Positions 8,815 to 19,300 of a DNA stretch of 64,000 bases are shown in pieces. Location: NCBI RefSeq assembly GCF_963678635.1, contig NC_087071.1:35581680-35645679 (forward strand). The letters run 5' to 3'. This DNA comes from Symsagittifera roscoffensis (taxonomy: Eukaryota > Xenacoelomorpha > Acoela > Convolutidae). The notes below the pieces were generated by a model that saw nothing but the letters and a program-made list of their open reading frames with translations, was not told the DNA's origin and searched no databases. Position 1 is the first letter of the stretch. Every line of letters starts with the position of its first letter. The position numbers and the translations under genes were made by a program.

Positions 8815-11800
8815 CATCAAGAAAACTACGCAGCTGATAATTTTGTTTATTGTCAAAAAAATTTCCCTTAATTTCTGACGATTGGGTCACAAATTCATTT
8901 CAGAGTGGTGGTCTCACTTTTGAAAAAAAACAAGATTAAACCGTCGGGATAAGAAATTAGACTAAAAAAAGAAACAGGATCCAAAATGTGGAAAAAGAAA
9001 AGTTTTCTTTCTGATTTTCTTAAAACCTTTCAATAAGGTATAGTTTAAAAGCAAATGAAAGCCAATGACTCAATACATTTTTAATAACAAGCCCAGGCAT
9101 ATTGATTTCTTTCTAAAAAAAATTTTCAACCTTAACAAAAAAAATTTTTGAGCAAAATATTTAGGCTTAGAACAATATAGAGTAGTTGTACAGCATAAGG
9201 ACGCTTCGACCCACGTTAAATTTTAAAAACAATAAAGATAAAAATAACATGTGTTTTTATGCGCGGAGTGGATCGAGGAACTAAGCTAGGCTTTGGTCAA
9301 TATCAGAAAACAATATCATTAGCTCTAAGTGACAACCGTTTTTTTTTTTAGAAAAAAAAGTCGAAAAAAAATTGAAGGATTTTATTTTTCATTTACCAGG
9401 AAAGCGCTGCATGAAGCTTCGAAAATTTGAAATTTGTTGTTTTTTGATAAAACTTAGTTTTTTAAGTTATGCACTGCTTCATCGAACAAGCGTATATACT
9501 TGCTCTACGTATTTTAAATTAGACTAAGATGTAAGCATTTCAAACTGTATATTTTGATAATGGCAAAACTTTTAAATATTGTTCAAAAAACGACTGAAAA
9601 GTGTTTTATATAATGTACCACTAGAAACTTTTTGAAGATTTTTTGTGGAAATAATTAAAACACATCCAAAGACAAAGTTCTTACTTTTTCAGTGGGCGGA
9701 ACGATAGTAAAATTTCAAGCTCATCAGATTTTTAGCAAAAACTTTCAACACAACATAATAATGCCATTCAGTTTTTAAATTGATGGGACTTAGTTGACGA
9801 TTACGTCTCAAATTGCATAATTCCCAGATGCCAAAAAAAATCCCACACGGCATTAAATCCATGCAAAATGCATTGAAACATTTTTTTCGAGAGAACTTTG
9901 TTTGATAAAAAAGGTATGAAAAGAAGTAAATTATCAGTTCAATTGTTAATTGATTTTTTATCTTGAAAAAGGTTAAGAATCTTCTGAAAAGCACAAGTTT
10001 GATTTTAATTTTTGATTTCCAGCAAACATTTCAATCGAATTCCAAATCTGGTTCATATGTTACCGTTCCTGATAAAAAAGAGAAATATTAGTTAATAGAA
10101 AGTCTTTGAGTTTCGATGAAAAATGGAAATTTATGCCATACGGTAAAAATTTTCTTTTTACGCCATCTCGGATTTACGCCTTTTGCGAAGTTACCAATTA
10201 ATTGTTCAAAAGGACGTTTTTTTATCCTTTCGTTTCAACTATCTCTCTTAACGGTCAAATAGGGTTTTGAACTAATTTTGCCAAACAAAGTCCAAATATT
10301 GTCTTTTTGCAAGGAAATACGCATAAGTTACTCTCAAGTACGTTTGGCATTGTGTGTAACTGAAATTTCAGAAAATCGTTCAGAATTAAGAAGCCTCAGG
10401 ACAAAAAGCTTCCTATCATATAACCTTCCAGATAAAAAAAAATGCATATCAAATATTAAAAGAATTCATCTGATACCTTGAATATCAGGTTATAAAAAGC
10501 CTTTTGTACTGATTACGCATCCTCGAAGATTGTGTTTGCTTCGCTTCATGAAAGGAAGTGGCGATTTAATGTGCTTATTGAATTTTTCGCTTCTTGTTCA
10601 ACAAATATTAGGGAATTTGTGAAACCTTTTAAAGCGTATTCTTAGACCTCAAATTGATGAGAAGACGTAGCGGTCATTTTTTATAAGTTTTTAATGCTTA
10701 TAACGTCAGGAAAATTTGAAACAATTAAAGTTCCGAGCGGAAACTTTTTCAGGGGCAATTTTTGTTTGAAATATAAAAGGTCCTAAAAGGTAGTATGTTA
10801 GTTTGTATATTAAAAGCGACGCAATTTATAAATTGTAACCATTGTCGATACTAAAATTAGTCTCTTTTTATCTCGGTGCTAAAAATAATCTCTACTTCAG
10901 GATTGTGTAAAACAAATCGCTTACAACTTAAGATGACATGTCTTTCCGCGGTCTCTTTATTTATCCCCCGCCCCACTTTGGTACCAAATGACAAACTTGA
11001 ACATCTTTAATGAACTCATTCAGATTAAGCATAAATGCAGTTTATACTTAGTAACGTATCAGCAACCAAGACCGACACCGCCCCCCCCCCCGTTTTTACA
11101 AAGGGGATAATTGAAGACATCCTCTTTCTTCCATGTGAATTGCCTTTTTGAGAATGTTTTTCGGACAAAAGTCAGATGTAATTTTCAGGAGATTTTAATA
11201 CTCAGTTTTCTCGTTTTTTTGTAGAGATCGGTTTAGATGATCAATCATTTTTTCGTTTCGCAAATCTTTCAAAAAAACTTTTTTTAAACGTTTTTACTGA
11301 AATTTTTTCAATTTCAATCATTTCTCTACATACAGTACCAATATGTGCTACTTAAACAGCTACCAGATATCTTTGTTGTACAGATTTGAAGTTTGTTTTC
11401 GCGAGCAATTTTCAACCATTTGAAAGATAGCGAGGAACTTTGAATTCAGGTGTGCTTTAGTTTTTTTTGGTTTACACTCAAAATCAGGTACCACAAAAAA
11501 TCTTGGGAATAAATTGAACCATTGGACCCTTTTAGCTGCCATTGGAACGACATTAAAAATTTTCCTAGTGTCGAGAAAAACCGGTTTGAATTTTTTTTTA
11601 TTTTTGTTGTAATTTCGAGCTAATAAGGTGAGAGACCAGGCTTATTACAATAGCTTATCTATGCTTTATTTAGGCCGTAAGAATTTATTTTCACTCGAGT
11701 TTCTTAGCGGCTTCTTGGGAATCAAAAACTTCAAACAAATCAAAAAAAATTGCAAAAAAAGTTTTGAAGTTTTTATAAAAACTTTTTTCTAGTCATTTGT

Positions 11801-12033
11801 CAATCAAAATTGTTTTCTAATTAGCCTAGCTTACTATGACTGATTAATATCTCTAAGTTATGGTTTTTCGTTCAGATCTTTTTATCACAAAACGCAGAAA
11901 AAAAAACGACATTCTGCTCTACTATGGTCGGAACAGAAAGCGCTTATTTCTTTTCTTTATTTTCATTTCGTTAATTTCTTATCAAAAAAAACTGAAATAA
12001 GTAGTTAGTGAAATCATAATAGCTATGAGTAAC

Positions 12034-12221
12034 CTTTCATGAGTCCTTCCACCTGTTGGTGTTTGGCAGAGAACAGTCTCGCACTGGCAATGGCTGAGTG
12101 GTCTACTCTGGACACCAGGGGCTGAGGGGGAGTTAGTTTGTTCTTGGTGCTGGCTGCCTTGTGTTTCGCTGCGAAGGTGGGCCGAGAGCTCAACTGGCGC
12201 TCAGTCGCAAACACTAGATTG
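12034..12221 (-). CDS. Exon 7 of the long minus-strand gene A, or internal exon of a separate gene
   Basis: On the minus strand the acceptor AAATTTTCAG precedes 12221; a weaker alternative acceptor, CTAG, precedes 12213. The donor AAAG|GTTACT is at 12034. The exon is strikingly GC-rich against its background and encodes a basic, Ala/Ser/Lys-rich peptide with the stretches R-Q-L-S-S-R-P-T-F-A-A-K-H and S-R-V-D-H-S-A-I-A-S-A-R-L-F. It ends in phase 1 and joins cleanly to exon 8. With the 12213 acceptor it also accepts exon 6 of gene A read through a GTTGTT donor at 22050. With the 12221 acceptor it needs a different upstream exon, which I could not find. No family is recognised. Confidence 0.7.
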
Positions 12222-13745
12222 CTGAAAATTTATCACGTGATCAGTAATTGGCAAAATCACGCGATCTTGCATGTGATCAGTAATTGGCAAATTTGTTCAA
12301 AAGTTCATTTTTTTGTCATCATTTTTAAGTTGACGGTGAGCTATTTTATTGAGTTCCTCACGGAATGAACCTAATTATTAAAAACGAGAAACAATTAAGA
12401 TATGAGAGTTGAAAAAAAATTGTCGTAAAAATTGAAAGTTATCCCAACAGGCGTGTTTGAAAGCAGGAATTATCAAGTGCATGATTTTTTTCAAAGCAGC
12501 ATTACTTGAACAACTGAGCATTTATGCACATAAAGAAGTAAGAACCTGAAGGTTTAAAGTAACCATGGTAAAAAGTTGTTGCTCCACTTGATTTCAAATA
12601 CCTCAAAATTCTCTTATTTCGTTCAGTCGATTATATCAGGTCTGCTCTGAATTTCAAATCTTATTTCTTACTAGTCTTCAATCAAAAGTTTTTGAACAGC
12701 TGCATGCTGGAAAAATAGTAATTGATAAATCTCGTTTTTGAGTAACAGCTTCATTTGGAAAAATTTTCTGTCAAGAAGGGTATAATGAGTCCATTTTTTA
12801 GTCAATTTTTTCGTATTTTCTACCAAACAACCATTAGGACCATTTCGACTGCAAAAATATTCCCAATTTTGCTGCAGGTTATTTCTAATTTGATTTAATT
12901 TATTTAAATATATTTTATGAACTGTGGAAACATTGTGTGTCTTTTTCAACTGTCAACCTTATTTTTAATTATGGGAACAAAACATTGAAATAAACTGTAT
13001 GAAAAAAAAACAATACGAAGTTGTGTTGAAAAAAATTAAGATCTCACGTGAAGTCATTGTGTGTCTTCGGCCGATGACTCATGAACCCTTTCTCATTCCC
13101 ATGTTTGCTCCTCTCTTCTTTATTCTGGAGAAAATTGTACTCTTCAGAATGTGTGAAAGTTCTACTGCGGACATTGTATAGGTAAATAGGATCTGGTTTT
13201 TCCCAACTGTGATAACTACTCAACATTGTCTCAATTGTTTGAAGTGCTCCAGAATTTAATCAACTTCAATTAAAAATTTAAAAAATAATCAAAAAATTAG
13301 ATGTGAATTTTTAGCATTTTTGAATTAAAAATTTATCTGTTCTACTGGTTGGTTTGCTTCAAGTTCTGTATATGCTTTTTTTGAAGAACCGTAATTGAGA
13401 TTTTAATCTCTATCATTTGCATTTTGGAAAAAGAGAAAAAATGTGTTTTTTCTTGTTGTTTGGTTCCTTTGTTTGTTTTTATTAAATATTGATTTAAACC
13501 CCTTTGTCTGTGTTGCAATCCGCTAGTTTTTACGACATGGCACAACATTTCTTTTTTTTCCAATTCCATTAAATATAAGGGAGGTCTTTACGGTTTAAGC
13601 TTTGCTATTGCTTGTAGCGGTCATTTGAAAAGGAAAAAAATGATCATTTTGAGATATGTCTTTGAACTCTTATGATAATACAGGCATTTTATCAAAATTC
13701 TTGAAAAATGTTATCACCTGTGATACCTAGTAAAGAATTTTCAAA

Positions 13746-13775
13746 CCCCCCCCCCCACACACACCCACACACACT
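13746..13775. repeat. C run followed by CA microsatellite
   Basis: A run of C followed by CACACA-type repeats, in otherwise unremarkable AT-rich DNA. Confidence 0.8.
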
Positions 13776-14121
13776 GACAAATTAAGGTTACGGTTTCAGC
13801 ATTTTTAACTGTCTTGGAAAAAACTATTATATTGTCTTAAAAATCGGTTTAAGTTGATTCAAATTTTAACGTAGGAGTACAGTGCTGATTTAAAATATCC
13901 GGACAAAATGAACAAAATTTGAGTTTTCAAACGCGTTTTTTTCAAATTGGGTTAAGATTAGACAAAAAGTGAAGAGAACAAAAGTTGCTTAGTATTTCCT
14001 CAGAATTAATATGGTGTAATTTGTTCTACGAAATTCGTAACCAAATTTTTACCCCAAAAATGGGTCATTTTGGCTTTTTTCAATTAATCAAGAATTAGGC
14101 TAAAAATACTTAGTTAATTGA

Positions 14122-14380
14122 TGTGATATGCGTTGCGATATCAAATTGAAAACAAGTTGGAATTCAATACTTTATTTAGAAGATTGAATTTAGATTTTCT
14201 CTTTTCTTTGTTTTCTTATGTACTGAGAGATAGATCGTTGTTAAGTACTCTGATCTCTCACTTAGTCTCAGTGTCATCACTTATGTATGACCTTGAGCGT
14301 ACCATAAAATAATGATTTAACACCAGAGGTTGGCTGTACAACCGTATAGTGAGTACTGCTACTGCAGTAGCGGTATGACA
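14122..14380 (-). repeat. 3' LTR of the Gypsy element
   Basis: 259 bp, TGT...ACA ended on both strands and identical by eye to the copy at 21066-21324. Flanked on the outer side by ATTGA (14117-14121), which recurs after the other LTR. Confidence 0.95.
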
Positions 14381-14390
14381 CACCCCCCTC
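14381..14390 (-). other. Polypurine tract of the Gypsy element
   Basis: On the minus strand GAGGGGGGTG lies directly against the 3' LTR. It is the expected primer site for plus-strand DNA synthesis. Confidence 0.7.
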
Positions 14391-14506
14391 GGTGAAAGAA
14401 ATAAATTATACAACATCAGTAGGATAATTTATTTAAAAGAGTTTTAATTTACTCAGTTCGGAAGGAAGTTCTTAAGATGAATGACAGTTTTTGGACTATG
14501 TAGATT

Positions 14507-16258
14507 TCAGTTTTCCTCTAGCTCAATTTCCCAACTCGGGTTCCAATCTACTCCTTCATCTAAAGTGGCATATCCGAATTTTCGCATAAATAAATGTCTT
14601 TCGAGTCGCCGCACTTTTGATTCCAAAGGTCTGTCTTCCCGATCTTTGAACTCTCTCAGCTGGTTTCTGTATTCTTTAAGTGCCTCCTTCAAAAGACTTC
14701 TGCCTGTAAGATTTTCGGATATTTCTTTGATTGAATGTTTTATCGGATCTCCGAAACGTTTGGGTTCTTTATTTTTTGTTTGTCTTGAACTCCTTCGAAC
14801 ACCTGACTCTTCCGCACTTGATTCGTCCGAGAATCCTTGTGGTGGTTCGAAATTCGTATCCAATTCTGAGCCTTTTTGAGGATTTTCTCTAAGTTCATCC
14901 GCAACTCGCTGCACTCCTCTTTTTAACAATTGGTCCGCGTACTTTTCCCAGTCAGATGGTGCCAAATTTCTATTGTGAAAAGTCTCTACTATATCTTCAA
15001 GAGGGGTGTGCGCGTCAATGCCCTTCAGTTTCGGACGCTGTTTGGTTTTCGGCGTGGAACTCGACTGGATTTTGGTATCTACTGTGACCGAATCCGGCTT
15101 AGATATTGCTTGCTCTTGTTCCGAGTTGACTGCAGTCACAGTTTGGTTTGTGTTTGTCCCCTGTTGTTGTTTGCTTCGGCCTTTCTTCTCTTTTCCGCTT
15201 TTTTCCGGCTTGTTCGTGATTATTTCCTCTGATGATTTTGGTCCCGCCAAGTTTGGTTTTGCTCTTTTTATAGCAAGATTCAATCCTCCCCCGGCTTCCG
15301 TGTCCTTAGAAGTGACGATTGTTTGGCTCTTCTGAAAGCGCTCTATTGGGTCCATTTCATTTGCGATTTCCATTTCTCTTTGGAGTTCGTCCTCCGATTC
15401 CAACTCCTCTAGTAGTTCTGGAGAACTGACTCGTTTGAACTTTTTTGTAGGTTCCGACGATGGACTTTTACTTGTGCTTCTCTGTTTTTCTTGTGTAAGT
15501 ACGGTTTTTGATTGAGCTATGTCCGATTTTCTATAGATAGAACCGGCCGATGTCTTAATTGTTGATTCCGTTTCTGAAGCTATTTTCCCCTTTAGTGGTC
15601 TGGTTAGGGCTTGTCCGCTTTTCCTGAGGGGGTCCTTTCTAAGTATTGTCTTGGGTGGTGACTTGCATTGGTTTTCTACTTTATCTTCCACAAATCCTTT
15701 TTCCCAAGAGTAAATCATTTCTTTTCGAAGGTCGGGATTGAGTTGACCTGTCTCGTCCACTAATTTCCTGATGTCATTTTTAGCTGCGTCCCTTCTTTCG
15801 TAGTTCCAACGGGCGTTTGCCTCCAACAATTCCTTTAGGGCTTTGGCTCTTTCTTTGTCTCTGTCCGATGTTAGCTGCTGCTTGTGCAGTGGGCTTGTAT
15901 CCCTGCTCAGTTGTCCCTTGCGCACTATCTTGAGATTCTCTCTTGACTGGTCAATCCTCCTTTTCATTTGAGACGCAGTCAGTGCTGAGCGTTCCAAGTG
16001 TTGTTTGTCTAAAGAATCAGAATTATTTAAAAACCTATCCCTCACAATTTTAAATTCTGTTTTTGGTAGTCTGCCGAAATGTGCTTGGAACGGGGATACT
16101 TGAATTGTTTTCTGCTTGTTCCATCGTAAATCTCGCATTATAATACTGAGACATAATTTGATTGATTTATTATTTTCATCGAGCATCATCACTCCCAGTC
16201 TTCTCTTTATTGTTTGAATTGTACGTTCAACCAACCCACAACCTCTGTGATCCCCCAC
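14507..16258 (-). CDS. Gypsy integrase C-terminal half plus long C-terminal extension (frame separated from gag-pol)
   Basis: This frame starts in coding sequence, not at a real start: it is open upstream to about 16,325, where it overlaps the end of the gag-pol frame. Its first residues carry the third catalytic residue of the integrase core (the Glu in G-L-V-E-R, about residue 11 from 16258). A basic region and about 450 residues of charged, low-complexity sequence follow, then an R-R-S-S-R-Q-T motif seen at the ends of many Gypsy integrases. The product ends at the stop at 14507-14509, 127 bp before the LTR. It should be one polyprotein with the preceding frame. The displacement equals one missing base between the second and third catalytic residues, with no recognisable slippery site. 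Confidence 0.9.
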   Translation of the reverse strand: MGDHRGCGLVERTIQTIKRRLGVMMLDENNKSIKLCLSIIMRDLRWNKQKTIQVSPFQAHFGRLPKTEFKIVRDRFLNNSDSLDKQHLERSALTASQMKRRIDQSRENLKIVRKGQLSRDTSPLHKQQLTSDRDKERAKALKELLEANARWNYERRDAAKNDIRKLVDETGQLNPDLRKEMIYSWEKGFVEDKVENQCKSPPKTILRKDPLRKSGQALTRPLKGKIASETESTIKTSAGSIYRKSDIAQSKTVLTQEKQRSTSKSPSSEPTKKFKRVSSPELLEELESEDELQREMEIANEMDPIERFQKSQTIVTSKDTEAGGGLNLAIKRAKPNLAGPKSSEEIITNKPEKSGKEKKGRSKQQQGTNTNQTVTAVNSEQEQAISKPDSVTVDTKIQSSSTPKTKQRPKLKGIDAHTPLEDIVETFHNRNLAPSDWEKYADQLLKRGVQRVADELRENPQKGSELDTNFEPPQGFSDESSAEESGVRRSSRQTKNKEPKRFGDPIKHSIKEISENLTGRSLLKEALKEYRNQLREFKDREDRPLESKVRRLERHLFMRKFGYATLDEGVDWNPSWEIELEEN

Positions 16259-16302
16259 CGGACAGAATTTTTGCTCGATATTGAGTTCCGAACAAAATTT
16301 TT

Positions 16303-19300
16303 TTAGAGTTTTTCCCTTAAAGCCTGAAATTGATCCGAACGAATTGATTCAGGGACTCCATGAGTGTCGATATATGATCTCAAGAATTTTACTGTGCTTT
16401 TTCCGCTTGTGGATTTTGTAACCTTCACAGATGGAAATTTTGAGAATCGATCAATAGCTACTAAAAGATAGATTTTTTTTCCTTTTTGATTTTCTATAGG
16501 CCCCGCATAGTCTAGTTGTACCTCCTGTCCCGGCTGCGTGAGCAGTGGTAGTGGTTTTGACGAATTTTTCGAAATAAGGTATTTTACATTCTTACCATAT
16601 CTGGTACAACTACGGCACTCCTCTGCCAAATTCACGATGTCCTTATTCATGTGTGGCCACCACAGATATTGCGCTGCTCCCAACATCGCTTCCTGTCCTG
16701 GGTGTCCCCGATGTATTCGTTTCAGGACAGCTTGTCGTAGTTGAACTGGTACTGCTAGCCGATTATTCACCAAGATGCAGTCGTCCTGAACTGCCATCTG
16801 CGACCACAACGGATTTGTATAGGGTCCCATCAGTTCGAATCCTTGTTTGTCCCCTCTCTCTATCACTCTCCTGAGGCGGTCCATCCACGTGTCTTCTGTG
16901 GTCAGTTCTGCTAGTAAGTTTTTGTCGAACAGTTTTGCGAGGTTGTCCAGAGTCTCTACTTGTTGCTGCTTCTGCAGCCTTAACTTTCCTAGATTCTTTG
17001 GCGGTTGGATTGAGCACACTTCCTCCTCACTCTCCGCCTCTTCTGTGGTTGTTAGGTCGACTTCTATTACGTTCACCTCACTGAGTTTTCGATCTGTCGA
17101 TGCGATCGGTTTTGACGATATTGGATTGAATTCGTCTTCCAGATTTTCTCTGACTTCTTGAGTATCGGCCACCAGTTCTCGATTTTCCTGAACATTGTTT
17201 TCTCCGCCTATTAATTGCCAGAAAGAGAGCAGTCTTTGGTCCGCTATTCGTTGTTTCTCCGGTTCCAGCGACCATTTTACTCGTTGTTGTTGACGTGTTT
17301 CGCTGTCTGAGCTGTCCCTATTTTTTCTTCCTCCTCGTATAATCTTTCTTGTACGTTGTACTGTCTCTGTGATTTCCTCTTCTCCCGAGAGTTCGTTGTT
17401 GGTGGAAAATGATCGGTTCCACTTTGGGTCCATTAAGCTTTCTTCACGCTCCTCATTCCGCCAATCTTGTGGTGAGCTGGACCACCAGTCGTATGTTTTG
17501 TTTGTATTTTCTGACATCTCGATTCTTGAGTCTGTTTTTTCTATTTTTTCCGGTACTGGTCGTTTTTTTATTTTGCAATTTTTTGAGACTGACTGTTTGC
17601 TGAGTTGATTTGACGAAAAAGTGATTTGTTTCTGTTGAACTGTTGTGTTTAGCTGTTTTTGCAGTCGTGGAAACTTTTTTCTCTCGTTCCGGTCGAGCTT
17701 TGTTCGATTTTGACCGTTTTGGTTGCTATAGCAACCATTACTTGATGACTGTTTCCTAACATTCCTTCTAGAACATTCTAGAACGTTTTCGTTCCGGTTG
17801 AGCGAACTTGAATCTTTAAGCCTACTGTTCCAGCAGTCGAACGCTTCATGAAAGGAGTTTATCGTAGCTACTACAAACTTGTCGTCTAATTCTGATTCGG
17901 GCCAGGGATCATTGAAAGGATCACGCGATAAATAATCAACTATGCCCATGTCCCTCCCCGGAATGTGAACTATGTTGAACTGATATGGCAGTAACCCGTC
18001 AACCCACCGGGTTGTTAAGCGTGACTGATAGGTCTTGTTTGATTGATTAACATCCAATGCTGTTGTAAGAGCTTTATGGTCAGTTGCGATGGTAAATGGT
18101 TTCCCCAGAAGATAGTGTTTATATCTGTCTACTGCCCAAACAACTGCCAATAGTTCCAGCTCATTTGTTGAATATTTTTTTTCTTGAGCATTTAGGTATC
18201 GAGATGCGAACGAAATTGGGACCCACAACCCTTCATCATTTTGTTGTTCTAAAGTGGACCCTAGTCCATCATGGCTAGCATCGCACTTAACTCGTGTTTG
18301 TCGATTTGCATCATAATAATGCACTTTCGTAATATTTGCCACAGCTCCTTTTATAGCATTAAATGCTTCTGTGTGAACATCCCCCCACTCGAATTTTTTC
18401 ACCGGGAGTTTCATGTTTTTTAACTTTTTCTTTTGATTTTCTTCTTTAAGAAGAGGTCTTAATTTTTCTGTCAGACTTGCTACGTTAGGTATAAATTTAG
18501 CTAGATGATTTATGCTTCCTAGAAATGACCTTAGTTGTTTTAGGGATTTCGGCGGGTTTAAGTTTACTACCGCTTCCGTTTTAGTGATCTTCGGTCTAAC
18601 TCCTTCTTCTGAGAGATGATGACCCAACCAATTCACTTCTTGTTTAAAAAATTCACATTTTGATAGTTTCAGTGCCAAATTTTCCGCATCCAATTTCTTT
18701 AATACTGCTTCTACTAGGTTGGCATGTTCTGTTTCACTTCCCTTTGACACAATAAGTATGTCATCCAGGAAACAGAATGTGTTTTTAGCATGATTGATGG
18801 TTCTATCCATAGCCTTTTGAAATTCAGCTGGCATATCTGCTAGTCCGTAGAATCCTGTCAAGAATCTGTAAGTTCCGGTTGCTTTTCCGCCCACAATGTT
18901 AAAATTACATTGCCTAGCTGTATCCGCAGCCAATTTTAGTTGACTGTACGCATATTTCAAATCTAACACCGAAAAATATAGCGTACCCTTTTTGTTTTCG
19001 GTTACAATCTGGCTTACCCCATCAATAAGTTCGTCTACATTCGGCATTTGGTATTTGTTTTTAAACAATTGTCTATTGATTGGTTTCGCGTCCATTGCCA
19101 ATTTTATTGAGTCGTCCTTTTTTACTGTTATCACAATCGGGGCGATAAAGCAATCACTTGTACACTTATCAAGTTTTGTTATATGACCTTCTGTCAATAA
19201 CTTCTCGATTTCTTTTTCGACTTTATCTTGTATATGAATTGGGATTCTTCTCCCCTTTTCTTGTATCGGACATAGTGGGTATTTGAATTTTGAACTGGCG

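Larger units (their letters stand above)
6095..12033 (-). other. 5.9-kb intron between exons 7 and 8, mostly featureless apart from a MITE and microsatellites
   Basis: The donor GTTACTC is at the 12033 side and the TTTCAG acceptor at the 6095 side. It contains the GGATTCCGC-rich MITE at 6240-6752, a possible plus-strand exon pair at 7601-7847, a GA microsatellite at 8762-8814 and a C run near 11079-11091. The rest is AT-rich with poly-A and poly-T tracts and shows no coding signal. Confidence 0.55.
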
